Source: Defluviitaleaceae bacterium (GTDB lineage: Bacteria; Bacillota; Clostridia; Lachnospirales; WQUN01). Taken from it: 51,324 nt of DNA. The position numbers were made by a program, and so were the translations under genes. The notes beneath the pieces were generated by a model. The model did not search any database, was not told the DNA's origin, and saw only the letters and a list, made by a program, of their open reading frames with translations. The DNA is taken from NCBI GenBank assembly GCA_009779755.1, contig WRDO01000022.1, positions 1 to 51,324 of the forward strand, given 5' to 3'. Positions 8,008 to 16,466 of this stretch are shown here, piece after piece; the first letter of the stretch is position 1; the number at the start of each line of letters is the position of its first letter.

Positions 8008-8712
8008 ATGAAAAAAAATACATATAAAGAAACCGATTTGTATGATCCGATCCGTCGTTTGCTGACCGAGCAAGGCTTTACCGTGCGCGGCGAGGTGAAG
8101 GGTTGCGATATCGCGGCCGTTAAGGACGAGGCTTTATGGATCATCGAAATGAAGCTCACCGCAAACCTGAAGCTGCTTTTCCAAGCGGTGGAGCGGCAAA
8201 CAGCCACAGACTGGGTTTTTGTGGCGGTTCCTCGTCCGCGTAATACGCGTGACAGGCATTTCACGCAATTTTCGAAAATTTTGAAGAAAATAAACATCGG
8301 TTTAATCACCGTTGCATTGGACGGTCCCGTCCGGTTTGCGGAAATCGTTTCGTTCCCTTCGGGTAAGGACGCAAAAAAGAATAAGAAAACCGCTCAGGTC
8401 AAACGTGAAATCGCCGGCCGTACCGTTGACACCCGAGGGGGCGCGACAAAAGAAAGGGTAAACACCGCTTACCGGGAACGATGCGTAAAAATCGCCGCTA
8501 TCCTTGAAGTCCACGCACCCCTAAACGCGCCGACGCTGATCCGCGTCCATGGATGCGAAAGTGATACATATAATATTCTGCGCACAAATTTCTATGGATG
8601 GTACGAAAAAACGGGGAAGGGTATGTACGCGTTATCCGCCAAAGGGATTGATTTTTTGATGGAAAACGCTGCGCAAAGCCTGGTCGCATATTATCGAATA
8701 AAAGCACAATGA
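8008..8712 (+). CDS. DUF2161-family PD-(D/E)XK phosphodiesterase-like protein
   Basis: A 234-residue protein that matches the DUF2161 family in its first half. The nuclease-type motif is visible as D34 in KGCDIAAV followed by IIEMKL with E47 and K49, the D...ExK pattern of PD-(D/E)XK enzymes. Residues about 150-230 look like a winged-helix domain (KIAAILEVHAPLNAPTLI... and GWYEKTGKGMYALSAKG). The predicted activity is phosphodiester cleavage or DNA binding, but the substrate is unknown. No Shine-Dalgarno is present before the ATG, and the -10 element ends only 6 bp upstream, so it may be translated from a leaderless mRNA. It is divergent from the RCC1/TerY-P operon and sits upstream of the NYN-domain gene. 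Confidence 0.75.
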   Translation: MKKNTYKETDLYDPIRRLLTEQGFTVRGEVKGCDIAAVKDEALWIIEMKLTANLKLLFQAVERQTATDWVFVAVPRPRNTRDRHFTQFSKILKKINIGLITVALDGPVRFAEIVSFPSGKDAKKNKKTAQVKREIAGRTVDTRGGATKERVNTAYRERCVKIAAILEVHAPLNAPTLIRVHGCESDTYNILRTNFYGWYEKTGKGMYALSAKGIDFLMENAAQSLVAYYRIKAQ

Positions 8713-8727
8713 TAAACGAAAAAAACG

Positions 8728-8755
8728 TTGTAATCCCGTAGATACATGCTATAAT
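8728..8755 (+). promoter_or_regulatory. Sigma-A-type promoter of the NYN gene
   Basis: TTGTAA (8728-8733), a 16-bp spacer ending in TGC, and a perfect TATAAT (8750-8755). The start point would fall near 8762, which rules out an earlier ATG at 8754 and supports translation from 8787. Confidence 0.75.
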
Positions 8756-8786
8756 GACGAAAAATCTAAATTATGAGGTGCGAAAA

Positions 8787-10274
8787 ATGGTTCCAAACAC
8801 AGCAATTTTTTACGACATCGAAAACCTTATCGGTCCGTTTACCGGCAAAGCAAACACAATCTTACATTTGGATGAAATATACCGTCGTGTACTGGCAACG
8901 GAAGAAGTGGCGGGTGTATCCGTACAACGTGCCTATGCCGATTGGTCGCTTCCCATGCACCGCAACCTGCGCGGCTCGGTATTGCAGGTAGGTATAGAAC
9001 CCATGCATATCTTCAACACGAACCCGTATGATAAATTAAAGAACGCCGCGGACGTATCACTGATCATAGACGCGGTCGAGCTGATCGCCAAGCGGCCCGA
9101 AATAACGAATTACGTAATCGCTTCAGGAGACGGCATTTACGCATTTTTAGCCAAAAAGTTGCATGAACACGGCAAAAGGGTCATCGGTATCGGCTTCGAT
9201 AAAATAACGAATACGATATTCCGCAACGCTTGTGATACGTACATCGGATTGGAAAAAACAGATAAAACATTGGTCGCGACGTTAAATGAACGTAAGAAGA
9301 TCGAGTTAAAATCACCCGCCCCTTCCATGCCAACCCCTCCCGTACCCGCTCAGGCAAAGGTACCGAACAAATTCCCGAAAACCAAGTATTCCGAAGCGAT
9401 TATAGCCGCGAATATCCCCGTATGGCGCGATTTGGCTGACGCATCCGGTTCCCTAATGGTGGTACGGCAGCTGTTGCAAGCCCTCCATACGGATGCGACC
9501 AAGGATCTGCCCGATTTGGAAATTTCCGTATTTATGACATACCTTAATCATTACGTACCCGGCTTCAAAGTGAATCGTTTCGGATTTTCGCGTTTCAGCA
9601 ATTTTATGCGTTTTATGCTTACGGGCAGTCCGTTGTCACTGTACGCGGCAGAGAAGAACAGCCTCAAAATCGCGTGGCGCGGAACGGTTGGTGATAAAGG
9701 GGAAGTAATTGAGGATGTACAGGGCCTTCAATTCGTCCTGCCCGACGCAAGCCGTTACAATTCCATTTTTAACGTACCGGAGGGTTCATCCTTCGTGCAT
9801 ACGGTCACACCCGAGGAAAAACCCGTGCCGGAAAAAATAAAACCGACTCCCAAGCCGACCCCGGTTAAAAAGCCCCGCACAACCAAACCCAAACAAGCTA
9901 AGGAAAAACCCGCACCCAAAAAGGAAGCCCCCGTGCGGGAAACCCCACCCGTCGTAATCGACGAGGGTTCGATGCGTAAATGGGTTAAAAGCCAATTCCT
10001 AACCCTGTCGCAAGAGGATGGATTAACCAACGCCGAAGCGAAACGTTTAACCACGCCGGAATATTCGTTAAAAACCTTCGGCATACGTACCCCCATCTTT
10101 AAGGAAATCGAAACGCGGTCAAACCTTGACGCGCAACGCAGCGTTAACGGCAAGATCAAATATTGGAAAGAATCCTTCAAATACAAGGGTAAATATTATT
10201 TAGTATACAAGGAATGGGTGGCTAACCTGCACACGGACCGTTTCGCAACGTGGCTGGCAACCGTGCAAAAATGA
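8787..10274 (+). CDS. NYN-domain (LabA/limkain-like) putative RNase with LOTUS-like region
   Basis: A 495-residue protein. Residues about 1-165 are an NYN/PIN-like nuclease domain: FYDIEN near the N-terminus, ADVSLIIDAVELI and YVIASGDGIYAFLAKKLHEHG supply the acidic residues expected for metal-dependent RNA cleavage. Residues about 205-310 (VWRDLADASGSLMVVRQLL... to SNFMRFMLTGSPL) resemble an OST-HTH/LOTUS RNA-binding module. A long Pro/Lys linker (about 335-405) leads to an unrecognised C-terminal domain with several aromatic residues. The start at 8787 is chosen for its GAGGTG site and the upstream promoter. The gene ends in an ATGA overlap with ftsQ, so the two are cotranscribed. An RNA-processing role is likely, while its target is unknown. 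Confidence 0.8.
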   Translation: MVPNTAIFYDIENLIGPFTGKANTILHLDEIYRRVLATEEVAGVSVQRAYADWSLPMHRNLRGSVLQVGIEPMHIFNTNPYDKLKNAADVSLIIDAVELIAKRPEITNYVIASGDGIYAFLAKKLHEHGKRVIGIGFDKITNTIFRNACDTYIGLEKTDKTLVATLNERKKIELKSPAPSMPTPPVPAQAKVPNKFPKTKYSEAIIAANIPVWRDLADASGSLMVVRQLLQALHTDATKDLPDLEISVFMTYLNHYVPGFKVNRFGFSRFSNFMRFMLTGSPLSLYAAEKNSLKIAWRGTVGDKGEVIEDVQGLQFVLPDASRYNSIFNVPEGSSFVHTVTPEEKPVPEKIKPTPKPTPVKKPRTTKPKQAKEKPAPKKEAPVRETPPVVIDEGSMRKWVKSQFLTLSQEDGLTNAEAKRLTTPEYSLKTFGIRTPIFKEIETRSNLDAQRSVNGKIKYWKESFKYKGKYYLVYKEWVANLHTDRFATWLATVQK

Positions 10275-10984
10275 AATTTAAAGTAACAATAGTAATATGC
10301 ATTTTGGTATTTGGGGCGGTAATGTTTTTATTATCGCCCTATTTTTCCGTCCGCGAAATCGTGATCAGCGGAAACGCCGCGGTCAATCGAATGGAAATTG
10401 AAGACCGTATGGATGTGGTGACGGGGGATAATATCCTGTTGATCAACACATCCGCCGCCCGTCGCCGTATTATGGAAAACCTGTACGTGGACGACGTCTC
10501 GTTTGAGCGCGAATTGCCGGGTCGCTTAATTGTAACCATACGCGAACGTCGGCTTATCGCATACGTGGAACATACGCCGGGGAGTTTTTTATTCATTGAT
10601 GAAACCGGGCGTGTGTTGGAAGTGCGGACGTTTTTTACCGACCCGTTGCCGCTGGTGACGGGTCTAAAATTTTCTTCTTTTCAATTGGGTGAACGGTTAA
10701 ACGTTCCCAACCGCGCGGCATTCGGTATTGTGACGTTGTACGCACAATCGTTGCAGCGCCACAGTCTAATCCATTCCGTTACACACATTGACGTAACAGA
10801 TATATATAACACACGGTTACGGTTTTCGAACATCGAATTTAACGTCGGTGATGCACGGGACGCGGACGAAAAAGTTCGGGTGATGGTGGAAATCCTGTTA
10901 AGCCTGCCGAATGTCGCATCTTATCGCGGCACCGTGGATTTACGGGAAATTTCAGACCAATACTTTCTTTCGATTATTGTGTAA
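10271..10984 (+). CDS. ftsQ: Cell division protein FtsQ/DivIB
   Basis: A 237-residue bitopic membrane protein. Residues about 4-22 are the single transmembrane helix after a very short cytoplasmic tail. Residues about 25-95 form the POTRA domain (FSVREIVISGNAAVNRMEIEDR at its start), and the DivIB beta domain with LFIDETGRVLEV follows. It scaffolds the divisome at midcell with FtsL and DivIC. I chose the ATG at 10271 because it overlaps the NYN stop as ATGA and gives a normal N-terminus; an upstream in-frame start at 10250 would add seven residues. It is followed after 97 bp by ftsZ, with no ftsA between them. Confidence 0.85.
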   Translation: MKFKVTIVICILVFGAVMFLLSPYFSVREIVISGNAAVNRMEIEDRMDVVTGDNILLINTSAARRRIMENLYVDDVSFERELPGRLIVTIRERRLIAYVEHTPGSFLFIDETGRVLEVRTFFTDPLPLVTGLKFSSFQLGERLNVPNRAAFGIVTLYAQSLQRHSLIHSVTHIDVTDIYNTRLRFSNIEFNVGDARDADEKVRVMVEILLSLPNVASYRGTVDLREISDQYFLSIIV

Positions 10985-11081
10985 AAGACTTGCTTTATTA
11001 TTAAATTTGTGTTACAAAAATATGAAAACGCGGACAAGCGATTTGAATCGCGGATTCGTACAAGTTTTGATGGGGGATAAC

Positions 11082-12260
11082 ATGATCGATATCGATATAA
11101 TGCACGAAGTAAAAGCGAAAATAAGGGTAATCGGTGTAGGCGGCGGCGGCAACAACGCAGTCGATCGTATGGTCGAGGAAAAAGTAGCGAACATAGAGTT
11201 TATTTCCGCCAATACGGATAATATGGCTTTAACGAAATCAAAAGCGGCGATGCGTATCCAGTTGGGTGAGAAATTAACCCGGGGCTTGGGTGCGGGCGGC
11301 AAACCCGAAATGGGGCGCCGTGCCGCCGAAGAAACACGTGATGTAGTGGCAAACGCGATTGAGGGAACGAATTTGCTGTTTATTACCGCGGGAATGGGCG
11401 GCGGTACGGGTACGGGTGCCGCACCGGTTATCGCTGCGATTGCGCGCGATTTGGGGATATTGACCGTGGGTGTCGTGACGAAACCCTTCACTTTTGAAGG
11501 CGGACCGCGCATGAGGAACGCACTCGCGGGTATCGATGAATTGCGTAAGAGTGTGGATACACTTGTGGTCATCCCCAATCAACGTTTGCTTGAAATTATT
11601 GATGAAGATACCTCCATCGTTGACGCTTTCCGTATGGCTGACGAAGTTTTACACCAAGGTGTACGCGGCATCAGCGGGTTGATTTTAGACGATGGTTTGA
11701 TAAACCTCGACTTTGCCGACGTGGAAACAGTAATGCGCGGCAACGGCCATATCGCCCATATGGGTGTGGGGAAAGCATCGGGTAAAAATAAAGTGATGGA
11801 CGCCGCCGAAAAAGCAATCAATTCCCCCTTGCTGGAAACGTCCATCCATGGGGCGAAAGCGCTCCTCATCAGCTTCTCGGGCGATTCCGGCATGACCATG
11901 AAGGACGTGAACGCGGCGGCGGATCATATTCGGATGGCCGTTGACCCCGAAGCGGAGATCATCATGGGTTCGACCATCAACGACGCTTTTAAGGACGAAG
12001 TGATGGTTACGGTGGTAGCGACGGGTTTAAGCGAAGTCGGGCATAGCCGGGCCGCGATGAAGGCAACCGTAAAAGCTGCCCCGGCGGTCACTGTTAATCC
12101 TGCCGGCCCCGTTGAAGCAACTCCGGCGGAACCGGTCGAGCAAAAGGATGACCGGGTTGAATTACGTTCCGTAAGGGATGCGAATAAGGACAAAGACGCG
12201 GATTCACCGTTTGAGATTCCGATATTCCTGCAAAGAAAGAAACCGACGGAAAGAAAATAG
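11082..12260 (+). CDS. ftsZ: Cell division GTPase FtsZ
   Basis: A 392-residue tubulin homologue that polymerises into the Z ring. The glycine-rich GTP-binding T1 region IGVGGGGNNAVDRM, the tubulin signature GMGGGTGTGAAP, and the T7 loop NLDFADV that completes the active site across subunits are all present. A variable acidic linker of about 55 residues leads to the conserved C-terminal peptide IPIFLQR, the docking site for FtsA, SepF and EzrA-type partners. The start at 11082 is selected because GGGGGAT lies at good spacing and the conserved core begins shortly after; the frame is open further upstream to 10911, but that part shows no homology. A hairpin with a T-run 24 bp after the stop may end this transcript. 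Confidence 0.95.
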   Translation: MIDIDIMHEVKAKIRVIGVGGGGNNAVDRMVEEKVANIEFISANTDNMALTKSKAAMRIQLGEKLTRGLGAGGKPEMGRRAAEETRDVVANAIEGTNLLFITAGMGGGTGTGAAPVIAAIARDLGILTVGVVTKPFTFEGGPRMRNALAGIDELRKSVDTLVVIPNQRLLEIIDEDTSIVDAFRMADEVLHQGVRGISGLILDDGLINLDFADVETVMRGNGHIAHMGVGKASGKNKVMDAAEKAINSPLLETSIHGAKALLISFSGDSGMTMKDVNAAADHIRMAVDPEAEIIMGSTINDAFKDEVMVTVVATGLSEVGHSRAAMKATVKAAPAVTVNPAGPVEATPAEPVEQKDDRVELRSVRDANKDKDADSPFEIPIFLQRKKPTERK

Positions 12261-12283
12261 TAAATGCATAATCTGTAAAAAAT

Positions 12284-12327
12284 AGTCCACCCTAGAAGCA
12301 ACAATGCAAATAGGGAGGACTTTTTTT
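12284..12327 (+). terminator. Terminator-like hairpin that contains the dacF ribosome-binding site
   Basis: An 11-bp inverted repeat (12284-12294 and 12311-12321, one mismatch) with a 16-nt loop is followed by a run of seven T at 12321-12327. It has the shape of an intrinsic terminator for ftsZ. The right arm contains GGGAGG, the Shine-Dalgarno of dacF, and the ATG follows directly at 12328. Confidence 0.7.
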
Positions 12328-13494
12328 ATGGAGCGGATTCTGTATCGGTTGATGTTTACATGTATTGGCGCCTTGTGGTTTTTGATTTATACCGCCATCC
12401 CCGTGGGTGCAATCGGCATTGAGGCGAAAGCAAGTATCCTGATGGAAGCGGAAACGGGACGCGTGTTATATGAAAATAACGCAAACGACAAACTCGCGCC
12501 CGCCAGCGTCACCAAGATCATGACGATGCTGCTCATCTACGAGGCAATCGACCAAGAGCGTATTAAATGGGACGATGTGATGACGGTGAGCGCATATGCG
12601 GCTTCCATGGGGGGCTCGCAAATATACCTCGAAGCGGAGGAAAGGCAAAGCGTCCGCGATTTGACCAAAGCCATCGTAATCGCTTCGGCCAACGACGCCG
12701 CCGTGGCGATGGCGGAATTCATCGCCGGCAGCGAAGAGGCTTTCGTCACGCAAATGAACAAAAAAGCGCAGGAACTGGGTATGAAAAATACGTTGTTCGC
12801 CAATTCCTGCGGGTTGGACGCGGATGGTCACCTCACGACGGCACACGATATCGCGTTGATGTCGCGTGAGATTATCCTTAAGTACCCCGAAGTCATTACC
12901 TATGCCACCACGCGGCTGGATTCCATCACCCACAGGACCGCCCGCGGCGAAGAGGAATTCGGCCTGACCAACACCAACCGTTTATTGCGCCGCTATTCCG
13001 GCATTACGGGCTTAAAAACGGGTTCGACCTCCCAAGCGATGTATTGCATATCGGCTACCGCCGAAAAGGAAGGGATGCAACTCATCGCCGTGGTGCTGGC
13101 CGCGCCCGACCCGATCACACGCTTCGACGGCGCGGTTAAGCTCTTGGATTACGGTTATGCCAACTACGCCCTCATCGCCAAGGAGGAATCCGGCACGACC
13201 ATGGGCGAGATACAAATATATAAAGGTAAGGTTGAATCCGCCCCCGTGGTGATTAAGGAACAAACCAACGTACTCGCGCCCAAGGGTAAGCACATCGTGG
13301 TGGACAGCGACGTTCGCATCGATGAATCCCTTAACGCACCCGTGGCGGAAGGCCAACGCGCGGGCATAGTCATTTACACGCATGAAGGCGAAGAAGTGGG
13401 CCGCAGCGAACTGATCATCGCCGAAGAAATCGCGAAAGCGAATTTGGGCGATATGACGGGCAGGTTGTTTAAACGGTGGCTCTTTGTAGGGTAA
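12328..13494 (+). CDS. dacF: D-alanyl-D-alanine carboxypeptidase, DacF type (PBP5 family)
   Basis: A 388-residue secreted, membrane-anchored penicillin-binding protein. An N-terminal signal sequence is followed by the three active-site motifs of the S11 peptidases: SVTKI (SxxK), SAND (SxN) and KTGST (KTG). It trims the terminal D-Ala from peptidoglycan pentapeptides. A C-terminal beta domain and a final amphipathic segment (RLFKRWLFVG) fit membrane attachment. The start is the ATG at 12328 preceded by AGGGAGG; an upstream in-frame ATG at 12304 has no such site. The DacF subfamily is often linked to sporulation, but I cannot assign that from sequence alone. The gene ends before a bidirectional hairpin at 13518. 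Confidence 0.85.
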   Translation: MERILYRLMFTCIGALWFLIYTAIPVGAIGIEAKASILMEAETGRVLYENNANDKLAPASVTKIMTMLLIYEAIDQERIKWDDVMTVSAYAASMGGSQIYLEAEERQSVRDLTKAIVIASANDAAVAMAEFIAGSEEAFVTQMNKKAQELGMKNTLFANSCGLDADGHLTTAHDIALMSREIILKYPEVITYATTRLDSITHRTARGEEEFGLTNTNRLLRRYSGITGLKTGSTSQAMYCISATAEKEGMQLIAVVLAAPDPITRFDGAVKLLDYGYANYALIAKEESGTTMGEIQIYKGKVESAPVVIKEQTNVLAPKGKHIVVDSDVRIDESLNAPVAEGQRAGIVIYTHEGEEVGRSELIIAEEIAKANLGDMTGRLFKRWLFVG

Positions 13495-13514
13495 CCGTAA
13501 ATAAATCATGTAAA

Positions 13515-13540
13515 CGAAAACCCGCGTTTGCGGGTTTTTT
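13515..13540 (+). terminator. Intrinsic terminator between dacF and the convergent MCP gene
   Basis: An 8-bp perfect stem (AAACCCGC and GCGGGTTT, 13518-13537) with a GTTT loop runs into six T. It lies between convergent genes and could act on both strands, because an A-run precedes it. Confidence 0.85.
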
Positions 13541-13546
13541 ACTTCA

Positions 13547-15754
13547 TTAATATCTCTTTATCTTAAAAAACGCAATCATGTTCTTTAACATCTCCGCTTG
13601 TGAACTTAATTCCTGCGACGAAGCCGCGCATTCCTCGCTTGTGGCGGAATTTGCCTGAACGACCCCGTTAATCGTGTTCATCCCCACGCCGACTTCACCG
13701 ATGTCATGTTTTTGGCTTGTGGACGCTTCGTAGATATTGCCGATAACATCCGACATATGGATAACGTTGTCCACGATATTCCGCAGGCTGCTTGCCGTGT
13801 CTTCGGCGCATTTTGCACCGCCGTTTACCTTAATGATGGCATCTTCAATCAATTCATCCGTTTCCCGTGCGGCATTGGAGCTTTTACCCGCGAGGTTACG
13901 GACTTCCTCCGCGACAACCGAAAAACCTTTCCCGTGTTCGCCCGCACGAGCAGCCTCAACCGCGGCGTTAAGGGCAAGAAGGTTGGTTTGGAAGGAGATG
14001 TCTTCGATAACCTTGATTATATTGCTGATTTTCTTCGACGATTGGGCGATACCATCCATCGCTTCCAACAACTTCGCCATTTCACGGTTGCCGATTTCGG
14101 CATTTGATTTCGATTTTTTCGCTATTTGGGTAGCTTCCTGCGCACTGCTTGCGTTACTCTGCGATTTTTCATTAATCACCGTAACCAACGAAGTCAACTC
14201 TTGTATTGAACTGGCTTGCGTGGTGGCACCCTGCGCCAGTATGGTCGCGCTTTGGGATATTTGCCGTGAGCCCGCCAACACGTTTTCGGACGAATTAATG
14301 ATTTCATCCATTGTTTTGGCAAGAGCATTGAGGATAATACCTAAGGAGTCCTTGATCGGCGTATAACTTCCGGCAAACGTGCGGTTTACGGAAACCGTCA
14401 AATCCCCTTCGGCCATCGCGCCGAGCACCCGCGTTATCTCGTTAATATAAGCAAGTGTTGTTTCCTGTGTTTGATTTACAGCGTTCTTTAGCGAACCGAA
14501 TTTTCCTTTATAGTCGCCGTTTACACGTTTATTGAATTCACCCTCCGCCATGGCGAGGTTAGCCTGTTCTACTTCAAGAAGCGGTTGTTCCACGGCGTTT
14601 ACAAGGTTATTTAATTCAACGAGCATAATTTTCCAATTGCCTTTGTGCTTGTCGGCGTTTGAACGTGTGTCGAGCCTACCGTCGGATGCCAACATTGCGA
14701 GGGTTTCTATCTCGTTTTGGATGGCGCGCAGTTCCGTTTGCAATTCCGTAAACCGGTCGTACAGCACGATTTTCTTGCCGGGTAGTTTGTTTACTTTCGA
14801 GTTGAAATTTCCTTCCGAAATTTCGGTCAAGGCGTTTAATACGGCAAGGACATCATTGATGAAGCCTTCGGTCAGGTCGTTGATGCCCGATATAACTTCA
14901 CGGTATGAGCCTTTATACTTTTCGGGTTTTAAACGGAAATCAATGTCACCGTTTGTATTCACTTCCCGTTTAATGGCCGATAAATCGTCCATCAGTGTGT
15001 TGATGACAGCTATAACATCAGAAAAACTAGCTGACAGCTTGCCGATTTCATCGTTAACCGATGCATCGGTTTGCACGTTGAGGTTACCGTTAGCCACACT
15101 TTGCGCTATGGTTACCAATTTTTTAATTGGCTTTAGTATGCTTTTGGTTATCGTAATGATTAGGATAATGCTGAGCAAAACAGCCGAAACAATCAACACG
15201 ATGTTCACTGCATACGCCTGCGATTGCGCAGCGTCAATCGAATCGTTATGGTCGTTCAGCATTTTTTCATATTCTATTGTTATATCGTTAAGCAATGAAA
15301 TCGACAAATCAGCGTTCGGCAGTATCCGATTCCAAAAGACAGCGTAGGCTTCGTCGGTGTTCCCCGCTGCTATATGATTCAATACCAAATCGGCATCGAC
15401 ATGGATAATCCTATGCGGTTCTTCGATTTTTACCAAAAGATTCCGTACATTGCTGTTGGCGTGTGCTGTCGCCCCATCGCTGTGCAGCCATTGGCCGAGG
15501 GCGCAGGTGTTCGGATTAACGGAGCCGGTAAACTCCGTGCCGCCGAATATGCTGTTGGACAGGTTCTGTCGCCAATTATAGTGAGCGATTAAAACCTGAT
15601 CGATTTCCTTGTATGCCAATTGCAGGTCATCGAGGCGTTCGAGCATCGTCGAAAACCGGTGAGCGGACGCAAGGCCGTATGCACCCATCGTCATGCCGAT
15701 TAAAAATATCATCAGAAACCCGCTGATAATTTTCGCGCGTATACTTAGTTTCAT
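13547..15754 (-). CDS. Methyl-accepting chemotaxis protein with CZB-like sensor
   Basis: A 735-residue chemoreceptor. TM1 spans about residues 8-29 and TM2 about 182-203, and the extracytoplasmic part between them is a helical bundle. It contains H58, C84 in CALGQWL, H114 and H118, the ligand pattern of the chemoreceptor zinc-binding (CZB) domain. A HAMP domain follows TM2 (about 207-260), with further HAMP-like segments before the signalling domain. The conserved tip is [20 protein letters not shown], which couples to CheA and CheW. The start at 15754 is preferred because AAGGGG then has a spacing of 9; an ATG at 15763 abuts it. No other chemotaxis gene is nearby. Signals may include zinc or oxidants, judging only by the domain. 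Confidence 0.9.
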   Translation of the reverse strand: MKLSIRAKIISGFLMIFLIGMTMGAYGLASAHRFSTMLERLDDLQLAYKEIDQVLIAHYNWRQNLSNSIFGGTEFTGSVNPNTCALGQWLHSDGATAHANSNVRNLLVKIEEPHRIIHVDADLVLNHIAAGNTDEAYAVFWNRILPNADLSISLLNDITIEYEKMLNDHNDSIDAAQSQAYAVNIVLIVSAVLLSIILIITITKSILKPIKKLVTIAQSVANGNLNVQTDASVNDEIGKLSASFSDVIAVINTLMDDLSAIKREVNTNGDIDFRLKPEKYKGSYREVISGINDLTEGFINDVLAVLNALTEISEGNFNSKVNKLPGKKIVLYDRFTELQTELRAIQNEIETLAMLASDGRLDTRSNADKHKGNWKIMLVELNNLVNAVEQPLLEVEQANLAMAEGEFNKRVNGDYKGKFGSLKNAVNQTQETTLAYINEITRVLGAMAEGDLTVSVNRTFAGSYTPIKDSLGIILNALAKTMDEIINSSENVLAGSRQISQSATILAQGATTQASSIQELTSLVTVINEKSQSNASSAQEATQIAKKSKSNAEIGNREMAKLLEAMDGIAQSSKKISNIIKVIEDISFQTNLLALNAAVEAARAGEHGKGFSVVAEEVRNLAGKSSNAARETDELIEDAIIKVNGGAKCAEDTASSLRNIVDNVIHMSDVIGNIYEASTSQKHDIGEVGVGMNTINGVVQANSATSEECAASSQELSSQAEMLKNMIAFFKIKRY

Positions 15755-15885
15755 GGAATCCATCCCCTTTAAAAATACTTCTCTGTATAATATGCAGCAT
15801 CTATTCATATAGCGCCTTGTCATTGATTACAAAGTCACCGTATGACCCGTTGTGGCGTATACGAAGCAATACTTAGAATTCGGGT

Positions 15886-16405
15886 TTGATGCCGTTTTAC
15901 GGATGGCGGTGCATCGAATTATTGAATGATTTCTATACAGTGAGCGGGTTCGCCGCTTTCTTTGAAGAGAATTTAGACTACTACGAAGCGCATACAGAAC
16001 GGTTTATCGGGGACATTAACGGGGATATCAACCATGAATGGTTTCGGCGTCAAGGGCTTAACCCGGACAATATGCGGGTCATCGTTTCCCCCGGGTGCAG
16101 CTTTCACGGTTATTCCGCGTGGCTATTCGGCGATGCCGCAGAGGATACGGTCGTATACGCGGCTTTGCCGGGTGCGGCGAATTACGTAGCGGTTCGTGGA
16201 TTTACGGGAAGATTCGCTTAACATCGGCAATTTGAACGCCAATGAAATCGGAAATATTTTCAACACGCGCTTGGGGGATATTATGGTCGTCAAAACAGAC
16301 GGCAAGGAATTTTTATATATTGACGTCGGTTCGGGCGCAGACGTCGGATGGACTGCGGGACACAGGCAGTACAGCGTTTTCCCGCTTGGTAATGAAAAGA
16401 GCTAA
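15886..16405 (+). pseudogene. Frameshifted gene remnant, DUF4932-like fragment
   Basis: Two overlapping open stretches in different frames look like one broken gene. The first (15886-16221) encodes about 110 residues with FYTVSGFAAFFEENLDYYEAH and INHEWFRRQGL, which resembles the central part of DUF4932-type proteins. The second (about 16196-16405) continues with NLNANEIGNIFNTRLGD and IDVGSGADVGW. A stop upstream at 15874 blocks any longer N-terminus, there is no convincing ribosome-binding site, and the switch of frame falls near 16200. Either a frameshift or a fusion of two remnants explains this. I would not call it functional. It sits between a chemoreceptor and the winged-helix gene. Confidence 0.5.
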
Positions 16406-16466
16406 AAAGTGGTTTAAAACCTTGGGTGGTACGATTTATTTTTATAATCCCTTGATGATTACGCAA

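Noticed and set aside
10911..11081. 57-codon upstream extension of FtsZ
   Set aside because: It overlaps ftsQ, lacks homology and has no ribosome-binding site; the start at 11082 is better.
14532..15347. 271-residue open frame antisense to the chemoreceptor
   Set aside because: Ser-rich antisense frame without start signals; the chemoreceptor is well supported.
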